64,000 bases of DNA from Fodinibius salsisoli (GCF_026229185.1 NZ_JAGGJA010000011.1:62001-126000), one strand, 5' to 3'. Counted from the first letter of the stretch, positions 17,906 to 27,004 are shown. The notes: a model not told the origin generated them from the sequence alone. Made by a program: numbers and translations.

Positions 17906-17936
17906 AAAGTCCGGCGGTTAACCGCCGGGCTTTCTT
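17906..17936 (+). terminator. Intrinsic terminator after third barrel gene
   Basis: The 18-base perfect palindrome CCGGCGGTTAACCGCCGG (17911-17928), flanked by AAAG/CTTT, is followed by TTTCTTATTTT. It sits between convergent genes (the barrel gene on plus, ppx on minus) and probably works in both directions. Confidence 0.88.
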
Positions 17937-17939
17937 ATT

Positions 17940-18860
17940 TTAGGATGCCTCGATAATAGCTCCATGTTGAATGCCCCCGGTGCTGGCCGTTATAATATTA
18001 AAGCCATAGCGGTCCATTATCCCTTTCAAAATAAGTAACCCAGCCAAGTAAATATCGGCCCTGCCTTCCATAACTACCGGATAGCGATGGAGCAGTTCAT
18101 CAGAGCTCATATCACTTATCCATTCGATATATTGGTTAATAGTTTGTAAAGTGAGACCATATCCATCGATCTTATCATTCCGGTATTCCTCCAACTCTTG
18201 ATCCATATAGGCCAGTGATGTTACCGTCCCGGAAACGCCCACAAGTTCCGTCTCTTCTGTAATATCGAACGAATAGGTAGCCAGCATTTTTTGAACTGCT
18301 TCTTGACAGTCCCCAACCTGATCTGCCGTAGCTTTGGGCTCACCAAGAAAACGCTCGGTAAATCGCACACAACCCATATCAAAGGAATATCGATCTAAGA
18401 TCTCATGTCCTTTACCAAGCGCCATCTCGGTACTTCCTCCGCCAATATCCAACGCTAATAAGGGCTTAGTGCTGTATTGTTTCGGAAGCATACTTTGTGC
18501 TCCCTTGAAGGTGTATTCTGCTTCCTCCCTTCCACTCAATAGCTGAACGGTTAATCCTATTTCAGCTTTAACTTTCTCAAGAAAAGCAGATCGATTATTC
18601 GCATCACGGACTGCGCTTGTAGCGACAACAATAGGAATTAAAATTGAAGGATATTGTTGGGCTAGCAGCTTTTTATACTCTTCCAAAACATGAATCACCC
18701 GATTCATTGCTTCCTTAGAAAGGTTTTTATTTTTATCCACCCCACGTCCTAATCGTGGAATGCGCTGTTGCTCCTCCAATACATGAAGTGAGCGGTATCT
18801 TCGTTCTGCGACCAGCAGCAGAACCGTATTTGTACCAATATCAATACTTGCTTTCATCAT
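17940..18860 (-). CDS. Ppx/GppA exopolyphosphatase-like phosphatase
   Basis: Hydrolyses polyphosphate or the 5' phosphate of pppGpp. A protein of about 306 residues with the ASKHA phosphate-binding loops: KASIDIGTNTVLLLVAE at the N-terminus, IPIVVATSAVRDANN, LALDIGGGSTEMALGKG (about residue 140), and VGVSGTVTSLAYM. It is single-domain in length, lacking the C-terminal HD-like domain of E. coli Ppx. The frame is open further upstream, but I use the ATG at 18860 because it overlaps the prmA stop (ATGA), which indicates translational coupling. A second ATG follows at once. It is the last gene of the minus-strand run tatA-gatA-SDR-M28-prmA-ppx. Confidence 0.88.
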   Translation of the reverse strand: MMKASIDIGTNTVLLLVAERRYRSLHVLEEQQRIPRLGRGVDKNKNLSKEAMNRVIHVLEEYKKLLAQQYPSILIPIVVATSAVRDANNRSAFLEKVKAEIGLTVQLLSGREEAEYTFKGAQSMLPKQYSTKPLLALDIGGGSTEMALGKGHEILDRYSFDMGCVRFTERFLGEPKATADQVGDCQEAVQKMLATYSFDITEETELVGVSGTVTSLAYMDQELEEYRNDKIDGYGLTLQTINQYIEWISDMSSDELLHRYPVVMEGRADIYLAGLLILKGIMDRYGFNIITASTGGIQHGAIIEAS

Positions 18861-19696
18861 CTTACGACTTGTGCATGTATTGCAATCCATTCATTCTCTT
18901 GCTTAACAGTTACAATATCAGCCATGGGCGTTAATTCATCTATAACATCAGCTTCATCAGTCTCCAGCAGGCCGGAAAGAATAATATTTCCTCCCTTCTT
19001 TGTCGACTTCATAAATACCGGTAGCAGCTCTAAAATTGTATTTCGTTCTATATTGGCGAGTAGCAGATCAGCTTTTAAGGCATCTGGAATAACTTCTGCA
19101 GAACCTTCTTTTACCGTTATCTGCTCATTAACACCGTTCAACAGAATATTCTCCCGGGTATTCTCAATACTCCACTCATCAATATCAAAGGCAAAAGCCT
19201 GTTGTGCCCCTAATTTTATAGCCGCGATGGACAGGATGCCCGTACCGGTGCCGGCGTCAATCACCTGATCGCCCTCTTCTACAACATCCGGTAAAAGTTT
19301 TAAAATGAGTCTGGTGGTTTCATGATAGCCCGTACCAAAGGACATTTTAGGATCGATCTCAAGCAAAATGCGCTCCTCGGGAACGTTAGCTTCAGACCAG
19401 GTAGGTTTTACAAAGAATCTCCCAATTTCCTGCGCTTTGATGGTCTGCTCCCACTGCTCATTCCAATTTTGTTCAGCAACTATTTCCTCGGTTTCAATGA
19501 AGCATTCCCCCGGAAATCCTGCTAACAGCTGGTCAATATGCTCCCGATCATCAATGTCAAAGTTTTCCTTCATAATATATGAGACCAGTTTGTTTTCCAA
19601 CTGTTGAAACCCATCAAAATTCATTTCATTCAGTTCCGCAATAAGGGATTCTTGGTATTCATCAGCTATTACAATAACCAGCTTAATGTATGTCAT
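18857..19696 (-). CDS. prmA: Ribosomal protein L11 methyltransferase
   Basis: SAM-dependent methyltransferase that trimethylates ribosomal protein L11. A 279-residue protein with the PrmA layout: an N-terminal domain of about 100 residues, a linker with WNEQWEQTIKAQEIGRFFVKP, and a Rossmann methyltransferase domain with LEIDPKMSFGTGYHETTRL, motif I VIDAGTGTGILSIAAIKLGA, and DLLLANIERNTI (motif IV, Asn-Ile variant typical of PrmA). Its stop overlaps the start of the Ppx/GppA gene. A block of nested inverted repeats lies between it and the M28 peptidase gene downstream of that gene's stop. Confidence 0.94.
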   Translation of the reverse strand: MTYIKLVIVIADEYQESLIAELNEMNFDGFQQLENKLVSYIMKENFDIDDREHIDQLLAGFPGECFIETEEIVAEQNWNEQWEQTIKAQEIGRFFVKPTWSEANVPEERILLEIDPKMSFGTGYHETTRLILKLLPDVVEEGDQVIDAGTGTGILSIAAIKLGAQQAFAFDIDEWSIENTRENILLNGVNEQITVKEGSAEVIPDALKADLLLANIERNTILELLPVFMKSTKKGGNIILSGLLETDEADVIDELTPMADIVTVKQENEWIAIHAQVVR

Positions 19697-19707
19697 AGAT
19701 AGTTTTT

Positions 19708-19766
19708 AGGTTAAACGTTGCAGGTTGAATGTTGGATGAAACTTTAAACGTTTAACCTTCAACCTG
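19708..19766. repeat. Interleaved inverted repeats between M28 peptidase and prmA
   Basis: Two perfect inverted pairs: AGGTTAAACGTT (19708-19719) with AACGTTTAACCT (19747-19758), and CAGGTTGAA (19721-19729) with TTCAACCTG (19758-19766). Their order is interleaved, so both pairs cannot form as a simple nested stem. They are alternative hairpins or a pseudoknot. The whole element fits between two genes of one probable operon. Confidence 0.65.
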
Positions 19767-19769
19767 AAA

Positions 19770-20756
19770 CTAAATACGATTATAAATCAATTCGGTCAAT
19801 ACATCGCCCACGGCCTGCATCGTTGATGGGTCAATAATATCCATATTATCATGATGGGTGTGCCAATATGGGGCAAAGCCCGAGTCTTTTTGACTTGCAT
19901 CGTGCCGAATAATATCAATAGTGGGGATACCCAGAATGCGATTAATGATGACGTGATCATCTGAAATAGCCTTTCCCTGCTGGTTCAGGAAAAGATCGCC
20001 CGCGCCTTCCTCCTCAGCAATAGACCAGATCTCGTTTACCAAAGTAGGTGCATATTGCATGGAATACTGCTCTTTGGGAAATTGAGCATTCTGTCCGCCC
20101 ACCATATCCAATAAAATGCTAAAACGTGGTGAATAGCCCTGGACCGGTGGATTCTGTGCCCAATAACGAGACCCCAAGAAATAGTTGGCCGTATCTCCGG
20201 ATTTACCGTAATCTTCGCCATCAAACAAGACGATATCTACGCCTATAGGGGGAGGGGTTTCATGAAACAAGCGGGCCAGCTCCAAAAGCAAGCCGACCCC
20301 ACTGGCACCATCATCGGCGCCAAGAATAGGTTGATCTGCATTGACGGAATCTTCGTCGGCTCTTGGACGTGTATCCCAATGGGCGCAGAGCATAACCCGA
20401 TCGGTTTTCTTTGGATTAAAAGCCGCAATAATATTGGTCAACGCTAAGCTGTCTCCATCATACCCTTCAGCTGTAAAATTTTGGGCATAAGCCATTCGGT
20501 TACCAGCATAACCCTTTAACTTTTGGCTGAGGTACTCTTTTGTCTTTTGATGACCTTCAGAACCAGGATTCCTTGGGCCAAATGACACTTGTTGTGCCAC
20601 AAAATGATAGGCGCTATCTGAAGAAAATACAGGCACAGTGCGGCCCTTCTTTTCAAAGTTGAGTCGGTGTGAGTCGGTATCGTCGTTATTGCCACAACCG
20701 ATCAACAATCCCAGGATTAGTAATAACAAAAGATAAGAAGACCTGAGGTCAATCAT
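19770..20756 (-). CDS. M28-family zinc peptidase / glutaminyl cyclase-like lipoprotein
   Basis: About 328 residues, with an N-terminal lipoprotein signal (LLLLLILGLLIGCGNN). The M28 zinc-binding residues are visible: CAHWDTRPRA (His-x-Asp), GADDGASG (bridging Asp), FDGEDYG (Glu), DMVGG and IRHDAS. Sequence and length match the branch that includes glutaminyl-peptide cyclotransferases as well as aminopeptidases, so the reaction could be N-terminal pyroglutamate formation or peptide trimming in the periplasm. The frame opens upstream at 20804, but the Met at 20756 starts a proper signal peptide and lies within the end of the SDR gene, giving a short overlap. Confidence 0.88.
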   Translation of the reverse strand: MIDLRSSYLLLLLILGLLIGCGNNDDTDSHRLNFEKKGRTVPVFSSDSAYHFVAQQVSFGPRNPGSEGHQKTKEYLSQKLKGYAGNRMAYAQNFTAEGYDGDSLALTNIIAAFNPKKTDRVMLCAHWDTRPRADEDSVNADQPILGADDGASGVGLLLELARLFHETPPPIGVDIVLFDGEDYGKSGDTANYFLGSRYWAQNPPVQGYSPRFSILLDMVGGQNAQFPKEQYSMQYAPTLVNEIWSIAEEEGAGDLFLNQQGKAISDDHVIINRILGIPTIDIIRHDASQKDSGFAPYWHTHHDNMDIIDPSTMQAVGDVLTELIYNRI

Positions 20757-21519
20757 CATTGCGGTGGACCATAGTTGCAGACGACTGATCGGTCGGTAAC
20801 ACAATGGTATCCATTATGTTGACATGCGGCGGTCGATTAGCCGTAAAATGGATAATCTCAGCGATATCTTGTGCTACAAGCGGTTTCATATCCTCATAGA
20901 CGTCGTCAGCCTTCTCTTTGTCGCCATGGTAGCGAACAATACTGAATTCGGTTTCTACCAGTCCCGGAGAGACCATACTAACTCTTACCCCGGTACCGTG
21001 CAGATCTTTTTTCGCTGCCTCCGTGAAGGCTTTAACAGCATGTTTGGTAGCACAATAAATTGATCCTCCGCCATAACTCTCATGGCTGGCGATAGAGCCC
21101 ACATTGATAATATGTCCCTCTCCCCGCTCTTTCATTTTGGGAGAAAAGAATCGAGTCATACTCATCAACCCTTTGATATTGGTATCAATCATCGTATTCC
21201 AGTCATCAAAATCGGCTTGATCCACCGGATCGGTACCCCGTGCTAAACCCGCATTATTGATCAAGATATCAACGGGATGCTCCAAACCATCCACCATCCG
21301 GCGGCAGGCTTCAGTATCCCGAATATCAAAAGCTGCTGTTTCAACAGAAGTGGAGAAAGAGGAGGTCAAGTCCTCCTTTATCTCTTCAAGAGACTTTTCC
21401 CGACGCCCGGTAAGGATTAAATGTGACCCGGATTGGGCAAAGGCGTACGCCGTAGCTTTTCCAATGCCCGATGTGGCGCCGGTAATGACTACCCATTTCC
21501 CTGATAGTCTGTTTTTCAT
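20749..21519 (-). CDS. Short-chain dehydrogenase/reductase (YdfG-like)
   Basis: A 256-residue classical SDR. The NAD(P)-binding motif is ITGATSGIGKATAYAFAQSG near residue 13, followed by NNAGLARG, the catalytic Ser in GSIASH, and YCATKHAVK (Tyr-x3-Lys). Arg38-Arg39 after the second strand (TGRREKS) suggests NADP preference. It most resembles serine/3-hydroxy-acid dehydrogenases of the YdfG type, with segments such as SMVSPGLVETEFSIVR. It lies 13 bases after gatA and overlaps the start of the M28 peptidase, so it is part of the operon. The substrate is not certain. Confidence 0.9.
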   Translation of the reverse strand: MKNRLSGKWVVITGATSGIGKATAYAFAQSGSHLILTGRREKSLEEIKEDLTSSFSTSVETAAFDIRDTEACRRMVDGLEHPVDILINNAGLARGTDPVDQADFDDWNTMIDTNIKGLMSMTRFFSPKMKERGEGHIINVGSIASHESYGGGSIYCATKHAVKAFTEAAKKDLHGTGVRVSMVSPGLVETEFSIVRYHGDKEKADDVYEDMKPLVAQDIAEIIHFTANRPPHVNIMDTIVLPTDQSSATMVHRNDD

Positions 21520-21532
21520 AACTGAATGATTT

Positions 21533-23068
21533 TTATTCGCCTAACTGTTCGACTAAACGAGCAGCGTTAAAGAGCTTTCCTTCTTCGAAGGTATTGGCCA
21601 TAAATTGAAGCCCGTAAGGAAGCCCATTAGAATGGGTGCCTGCCGGTAAGCTAATTCCACAGATACCTGCCAGATTCGCTGAAATCGTATATACGTCGTT
21701 AAGATACATCTGCACCGGGCTATCGATCTCAGCTCCCACATCAAAAGCCGTTGTGGGCGCGGTTGGAGAGACAATAACATCAACGTCATTGAAGGCTTCC
21801 GTAAAGTCCTGCTTAATCAGGCGACGAACTTTCTGGGCCTTAGCATAATAAGCATCATAATACCCCGCACTAAGTACATAGGTACCAAGCATGATACGGC
21901 GCTTAACTTCTGCTCCAAATCCTTCGGTACGGCTCTTCTTGTACAAACGAATCAGTGATGAATCCATGTTATCGAGCTGAGCGCCCAGTTTGACTTTCTC
22001 CTCACCCTCGGCAAGCTTCATCTGCTCTTTAATAGCTTCTTCTTCCTGCTTTAAGTCAGCTTCTACTTCTTTTATATCGGCACGATGGCCATACCGGATA
22101 CCATCATAACGCGCAAGATTACTGGAGGCTTCTGCCGTAGCCAGAATATAATACGTAGCAATACCATACTTCATATGAGGCAAATGAATGGGCACAAGCT
22201 CTGCGCCAGACTCTTCTAAGTCAGAAAGGCGCTGCTGGATGCCCTCCCGGATCTCATCGTCCAACCCTTCACCAAAATATTCCTCCGGAACACCAATGCG
22301 AATATTTGACTCCGGATTGGTAGCAAACTGCTGATAATCGGGCACCGTCCGGCTGGAAGTGGTATTATCATTTTTATCATAGCCGGCCAGCGTTTCAAGC
22401 ATCAGGGCTGCATCGTTTACCGAATGCGTTAAAGGACCAATACAATCGAAAGAAGAAGCATAAGCGATAAGTCCATATCGGGATACCCGACCATAGGTAG
22501 GCTTTAGCCCCACTACGCCACAATAAGAAGCAGGCTGACGAATAGACCCCCCGGTATCAGACCCCAGCGAAGTCGTACAGAAGTCAGCAGCTACAGCGGC
22601 AGCACTTCCCCCAGAAGAACCACCTGGAACTTTAGAAGGATCAACAGGATTGCGGGCCGGACCGTAGATCGTATTTTCGTTTGAAGATCCCATGGCAAAC
22701 TCATCCATGTTCAAGCGTCCCAACAGAATAGCATCATCTTCTTTCAACCGCTTTACGGCAGTCGAATCGTAAACACTTTCAAAATTGGCAAGAATGTTGG
22801 AGGCACAGGTGGCTTTCTTGTTCTTTTCGCAAATCAGATCTTTAATGCCGACAACCATACCGGCCAGCTTGCCGGCAGTGCCGTCATCAATGCGTTGCTG
22901 AATGACATTGGCCTTATTCAGGGCCTCTTCCTTATCATAGCTTATGACGGCATTGATCTCGTCATTTTTTTGATCAATATTCTGGATGTAGTTCTGTACA
23001 ATGTCCGTAACGGTCAATTCACCAGACTCCAAAGACATACGAATCTGGCTAAAATCTGAAAAACTCAA
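21533..23068 (-). CDS. gatA: Asp-tRNA(Asn)/Glu-tRNA(Gln) amidotransferase subunit A
   Basis: Amidase subunit of GatCAB, which frees ammonia from glutamine to amidate misacylated Glu-tRNA(Gln)/Asp-tRNA(Asn). It is 511 residues, slightly longer than usual. The Ser-cisSer-Lys triad is intact: Lys76 (VVGIKDLIC), Ser151 in PGGSSGGSAAAVAA, and Ser175 in GSDTGGSIRQPA. An extra charged helical insert around residues 330-365 (DIKEVEADLKQEEEAIKEQ) explains the added length. It lies 19 bases after tatA. No gatB or gatC is in the window. Confidence 0.96.
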   Translation of the reverse strand: MSFSDFSQIRMSLESGELTVTDIVQNYIQNIDQKNDEINAVISYDKEEALNKANVIQQRIDDGTAGKLAGMVVGIKDLICEKNKKATCASNILANFESVYDSTAVKRLKEDDAILLGRLNMDEFAMGSSNENTIYGPARNPVDPSKVPGGSSGGSAAAVAADFCTTSLGSDTGGSIRQPASYCGVVGLKPTYGRVSRYGLIAYASSFDCIGPLTHSVNDAALMLETLAGYDKNDNTTSSRTVPDYQQFATNPESNIRIGVPEEYFGEGLDDEIREGIQQRLSDLEESGAELVPIHLPHMKYGIATYYILATAEASSNLARYDGIRYGHRADIKEVEADLKQEEEAIKEQMKLAEGEEKVKLGAQLDNMDSSLIRLYKKSRTEGFGAEVKRRIMLGTYVLSAGYYDAYYAKAQKVRRLIKQDFTEAFNDVDVIVSPTAPTTAFDVGAEIDSPVQMYLNDVYTISANLAGICGISLPAGTHSNGLPYGLQFMANTFEEGKLFNAARLVEQLGE

Positions 23069-23087
23069 CGATATATATGGATTTTAA

Positions 23088-23357
23088 TTAATCTTCCTTA
23101 TTAGTCTTAGTGGTCGTCTCAGGCTGCTCGGTTTTCTCCCGTGTTTTCTCAGTAGAGGTAGTTGAGGTGGTAGAAGAAGGATCCATTCCTTCCTTCTCGC
23201 CTTGCTCAAGCTCTTTCTTTATCTGATCAGAAGCCTTGCGAAATTCGTTCATTCCTTGCCCAATGCCACGAGCTAACTCAGGAATACGTTTTGCCCCAAA
23301 GAATAATAAGATAACCATCAGGACGATGATAATTTCCATACCGCCAAAACTTCCCAT
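23088..23357 (-). CDS. tatA: Twin-arginine translocase subunit TatA
   Basis: An 89-residue TatA/E-type component of the twin-arginine protein exporter. An N-terminal transmembrane helix (MEIIIVLMVILLFFGAKRIPELA) contains the conserved Phe-Gly and Pro hinge. An amphipathic helix follows (GIGQGMNEFRKASDQIKK), and the tail is rich in Thr/Ser/Lys/Glu. It is the first gene of the minus-strand run leading into gatA. The promoter probably lies in the AT-rich 23358-23543 region, which separates it from the divergent DUF2795 gene. Confidence 0.93.
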   Translation of the reverse strand: MGSFGGMEIIIVLMVILLFFGAKRIPELARGIGQGMNEFRKASDQIKKELEQGEKEGMDPSSTTSTTSTEKTREKTEQPETTTKTNKED

Positions 23358-23543
23358 AAAATATTCCTCACTTATTTGAGTTAATTGTTTAGAACTTCCA
23401 AGATAAGAATTATTTTGTAGATGTTTGAGTGATTGTTCGAAAAAATAATTGCATTTTCGTAAAAAATTGAGTTGAATTTAATGTGATGAATCTTTGTTAA
23501 GGTTCTAAAAGAAATTTTTAAGACTTAAAACGTATTTTTATCT

Positions 23544-23798
23544 ATGATTTGGACTGTTGAATTAGCTGCTGCACTTGATGATGCCCCCTTCCCTGCTACC
23601 AGAGAAGAGCTTATTGAATGGGCAGTTCGAAATGGAGCACCGCAACAGGTGCTTGATAACCTTCATGACCTTGAAGAAATTGAAGAGGGTGAGGATGTAG
23701 TGTATGAAGACATGGAAGATATCTGGCCCGATTATATCGGCAAAGAGGATTTCTTCCATAACGAAGAAGACGAAGGTTTTGATTACGATAACGTCTGA
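23544..23798 (+). CDS. DUF2795-domain small acidic protein
   Basis: 84 residues. The first 60 match the DUF2795 pattern (FPATREELIEWAVRNGAPQQVLDNLHDLE), a small helical domain found in many bacteria with unknown function. The tail is strongly acidic (residues about 45-84, many Glu/Asp). There is no signal peptide. It has its own strong terminator just downstream, which runs into the annotated N-terminus of the next gene, so it is probably a single-gene unit divergent from tatA. Confidence 0.85.
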   Translation: MIWTVELAAALDDAPFPATREELIEWAVRNGAPQQVLDNLHDLEEIEEGEDVVYEDMEDIWPDYIGKEDFFHNEEDEGFDYDNV

Positions 23799-23826
23799 TT
23801 ACTTTGTTAACAACATCTGAACTGTT

Positions 23827-23863
23827 AAACGGTTGCATGACAAGTTCGTGCAACCGTTTTTTT
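23827..23863 (+). terminator. Strong intrinsic terminator of the DUF2795 gene
   Basis: An 11-bp perfect stem, AAACGGTTGCA (23827-23837) with TGCAACCGTTT (23849-23859), an 11-base loop and seven consecutive T. Both in-frame ATG codons of the following barrel gene (23804 and 23837) lie before or inside it. This suggests the barrel protein starts later, at TTG 23885. Confidence 0.9.
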
Positions 23864-23884
23864 AAACCCTCAACTTCCTATTTA

Positions 23885-26296
23885 TTGAATAAGCAGACTT
23901 TTACAGGTGGATGCCCCCGCTGGCTGTTACTCAGCTTTGTATGGCTGATCATTACAACCTCCGCTTACGCTCAACAAAATGAGACTTCTGCCGATACCAC
24001 GGATAAAGTTGTACGGATTATCCGGTTTGCGGGCAATGACAACGTAGGCGACACGACCCTCGAAATGTTAATTCGCACCCAAACCAATCGCGAATTTTTA
24101 GGCATCTCTCGCTTTACCCCTTGGTACTTTATCTGGAAATTAACCAAAAAGTTCGGTGAGCCTCCCTCCCTTCTTAACAGAGAAACCGTAGCCAATGACA
24201 TCCAGCGTATTAAACAATATTATAAGACGGTAGGCTTCCTTGATGCCACCGTAGATACAAACATCGTTGAGTTTAAAAAAGACCGAGTCGAAGTTTCTTT
24301 TCTAATAAAGGAAGGGCAACCTTCTACGATTGAGACCATCGCCTACACCGGTATGCCTGCCTTTGAGGATACAACCAGAATACCAAGATTTTATAATAGG
24401 AGTCCGCTTACCCGCGACCGCATCAATGACTCTACCTTTATCCATAACAGGCGTTACTCAGAAAATGCCCTCGTTAAAGAGCGCGATCGTATCATTACCT
24501 TTCTCAAGAACAACGGCTTTGCGGCCGTCCAAAACGATTCTGTTTCCGTTTTGATGAAGCGCGATCCTGCCAACAAACAGCAGCTGGATGCGCTTTTCAC
24601 CATCAATCCGGGGCGTAAATATACCTTTGGGGATCTTCGTATAAGCCTTGCTGGTCCCGAGGACCCGGCTAATTTTGCTGATCAGGATACGGTCCAACGT
24701 CCGTCATTAACGACGGATAACCATGTAATGTACCTGGAAAAGGATCCGGCAACACAAACAAAGTTCAGCCTTCTTACCGACCAGGTTCTCTTTAAACCCG
24801 GTGATACCTTTAACAACTCACTGTATATTAAGACCGTCAATGAATTTCAAAACCTGGGTATGCTGACCGTTCGTCAATTCGGCCTTAGTGAGGATGGTTC
24901 ATTACCAGACTACTCGAAAGAGGAACTTCCTGCGATGTTTGCCTTAAAGTCGTTGCCCAAGCACTCGGTAAACCTCAATGTATTTGGCATGCATCGCTAT
25001 GGGTTTGGCTCTGGTGCCGGGCTCACCTATACCAATAACAACCTTTTTGGCAAAGCTGAAAACTTGAAGTTAAGTTTAAACGGAAGCTTTGAATATGTAA
25101 GCTCGGAAACCGTTCGTGAAATCAGTTCCGGTACCTCCGACTCTCCCATCGAGGGTAGTTTCTTTCAAAGTTTTGACTCCCGCATCGAGTATTCCTTACC
25201 GCGTTTGAACTTTCCCTTTTCCTTTTTGGATGACCGAACCTACTTTACCAACGCCTATACACGGTATGGCCTATCCTTCAGCCGGTCCGACCAGCTGCTG
25301 TTTGACATTAATTCGGATATTCGTTTCAACATCAGGTACGAAGTACAACACAACAATCGCTTTTCAAGCTTCCTTGATCTGATCGAGCTTAACCTGTTGG
25401 ATACCAATCCATCTGCAGAATTTCGGCGATCACTGCAGGAAGAATTTGGAGAAGATTCTTTCGAGTATCAGCGTATCCTCGAAGACTTCCGTCCCCAGGT
25501 ATCCTCTATTTTACGGTACACCTTCCAGAGCAAACGAACGGATCTCATCAAACGAAATTACGGTTACTTTAGCGAGTACTCCGCCGCTATAGGAGGGAAT
25601 ATTCCATACCTGAGCGACCGATTCCTGGTTACACCCGATACTCTCGAAGGCAATTTACCACCGCTTATACCGTCCAGCCAGAACAGTTTATCCTACAGCC
25701 GATTCTTTAAAGGCACCGCTGACTACCGGCGTTATGTCCCCATCTCCAATAGTGGTGTATTTTCATACCGTGGGTTTATGGGCCTTGCCCTGCCCTATGG
25801 CAACAGTAACTCTGTGCCTTTGAATCAGCGATTTTATGCCGGTGGGGCCAACGACATACGCGGATGGAGTATCTATAGCCTCGGCCCGGGCGCCATTCCC
25901 CTTGAAGATGTGACCATCAACGGGGGTGAAATAAAGCTACTTGCCCAGACCGAAGTACGCCAACGCTTTATAAGTAACTTTCTGTCAGCCAACTGGATTG
26001 CCGCCTTCTTTAGTGATGCCGGCAATATATGGTACGGACCTCGTACCCAGTTTCCTTCGGCTTCGGAAGGCGCCTCCAATATAACCCTTGAACAACAACG
26101 CACCCTGCAGCGCGGTAAATTCTATTTTGATGAATTTTACAAACAGATTGCCGTAGGCTCTGGCTTTGGCTTTCGGTTAGACTGGGAATACCTGGTAGCC
26201 CGGTTCGACTTTGCTTTTCGGGTTCACGACCTGCAGGATGGCTGGTTTAACAACAAGAAACTCTACTTCAGCTTCGGCATTGGCCATTCCTTTTAA
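23885..26296 (+). CDS. BamA/TamA-family (Omp85) outer-membrane protein
   Basis: Omp85-type protein of about 800 residues. A hydrophobic signal sequence ends TTSAYAQQ. At least two POTRA-like domains follow (KVVRIIRFAGNDNVGDTTLE; YYKTVGFLDATVDTNIVEF; VSFLIKEGQPSTIETI), then a 16-strand barrel with the RFYAGGANDIRGW loop (the conserved VRGF/Y-like motif) and a C-terminal Phe (YFSFGIGHSF). It resembles TamA or a BamA paralogue rather than the main BamA, since it has few POTRA domains. ATG starts exist at 23804 and 23837, but both conflict with a strong terminator. TTG at 23885 is the first plausible start after it. This choice is inference. Confidence 0.9.
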   Translation: MNKQTFTGGCPRWLLLSFVWLIITTSAYAQQNETSADTTDKVVRIIRFAGNDNVGDTTLEMLIRTQTNREFLGISRFTPWYFIWKLTKKFGEPPSLLNRETVANDIQRIKQYYKTVGFLDATVDTNIVEFKKDRVEVSFLIKEGQPSTIETIAYTGMPAFEDTTRIPRFYNRSPLTRDRINDSTFIHNRRYSENALVKERDRIITFLKNNGFAAVQNDSVSVLMKRDPANKQQLDALFTINPGRKYTFGDLRISLAGPEDPANFADQDTVQRPSLTTDNHVMYLEKDPATQTKFSLLTDQVLFKPGDTFNNSLYIKTVNEFQNLGMLTVRQFGLSEDGSLPDYSKEELPAMFALKSLPKHSVNLNVFGMHRYGFGSGAGLTYTNNNLFGKAENLKLSLNGSFEYVSSETVREISSGTSDSPIEGSFFQSFDSRIEYSLPRLNFPFSFLDDRTYFTNAYTRYGLSFSRSDQLLFDINSDIRFNIRYEVQHNNRFSSFLDLIELNLLDTNPSAEFRRSLQEEFGEDSFEYQRILEDFRPQVSSILRYTFQSKRTDLIKRNYGYFSEYSAAIGGNIPYLSDRFLVTPDTLEGNLPPLIPSSQNSLSYSRFFKGTADYRRYVPISNSGVFSYRGFMGLALPYGNSNSVPLNQRFYAGGANDIRGWSIYSLGPGAIPLEDVTINGGEIKLLAQTEVRQRFISNFLSANWIAAFFSDAGNIWYGPRTQFPSASEGASNITLEQQRTLQRGKFYFDEFYKQIAVGSGFGFRLDWEYLVARFDFAFRVHDLQDGWFNNKKLYFSFGIGHSF

Positions 26297-26343
26297 CCTA
26301 TTCTTTTAAGCTCCCCTCTTAGTTTGTAAAATAAGCATATTAC

Positions 26344-26371
26344 TGGCGCACCTGTTCACCTTGTGCCAGGT
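26344..26371. repeat. REP-like hairpin upstream of the decayed transposase
   Basis: CTGGCGCA...TGTGCCAG forms an imperfect palindrome (seven of eight pairs) around CCTGTTCACCT. The same GCGCACCTGT...TTGTGCC core recurs downstream of the transposase remnant, at about 27005-27031 and 27138-27161. This is the arrangement expected for REP sequences mobilised by RAYT proteins. Confidence 0.6.
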
Positions 26372-26437
26372 TTATTACAATAGTACTTTGCTATTAGATG
26401 CTATACCAAAGTACTAAGACCAACCACTCCCTGGACA

Positions 26438-26998
26438 ATGAGCAGAAAATACAAGTTTTATGATTCATCAAAAGCGCACTTTGTAAGCTTTGCAACCATC
26501 TCTTGGTTGGATGTATTTACACGACGCCCCTACTTTAATGTGATAACCGAAAGCTTATCTTATTGTATCAATAGTAAAGGATTGGTTGTCAATGCGTGGT
26601 GTATTATGACGAATCATCTGCATCTGGTCATACGTTCTGATACCAATAAGCTTGGGGCTATCATCAGAGACATGAAGAAATTTACGGCTAAAAAGTTAAT
26701 TTCTTGTATCCATAGTAACCCCCAAGAAAGTAGGAAAGAACGATAGCTACATATATTTAAGCAGTCTGGAAGCGCCAAAAGTAACAACAAAACATACCAA
26801 TTTTGGCAATAACACAACCATCCAATTGAATTATCTACCACAGAAAAAGTAAGGCAACGTATTCAATATTTACATAACAACCCTGTAAAGGCAGGATACA
26901 TAAGTAATCCGGAAGACTGGTTATATAGTAATGCAAAAAACTATGCCGGTTTGGAAGGGATGTTGGATATAGAATATATTAACTTAAATGATCTATAG
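26438..26998 (+). pseudogene. REP-associated tyrosine transposase (RAYT, IS200-like), decayed
   Basis: The frame from 26438 encodes a Y1-transposase/RAYT: FVSFATISWLDVFTR, then the HUH motif TNHLHLVIRS, and a C-terminal half with QRIQYLHNNPVKAGYISN and PEDWLYSNAKNYAG. One frame is kept throughout but is broken by two stops, TAG at 26744-26746 and TAA near 26807. The second sits where relatives have Gln in FWQQHNHPIEL, so a CAA-to-TAA change is likely. The remaining sequence reads well, so inactivation may be recent. REP-like hairpins flank it on both sides. RAYT proteins process single-stranded REP palindromes. Confidence 0.85.
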
Positions 26999-27004
26999 TG
27001 CTGA

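Noticed and set aside
23804-23884. N-terminal 27 residues of the Omp85 frame as genuine coding sequence
   Set aside because: They overlap a strong terminator and add a non-hydrophobic segment before a complete signal peptide.
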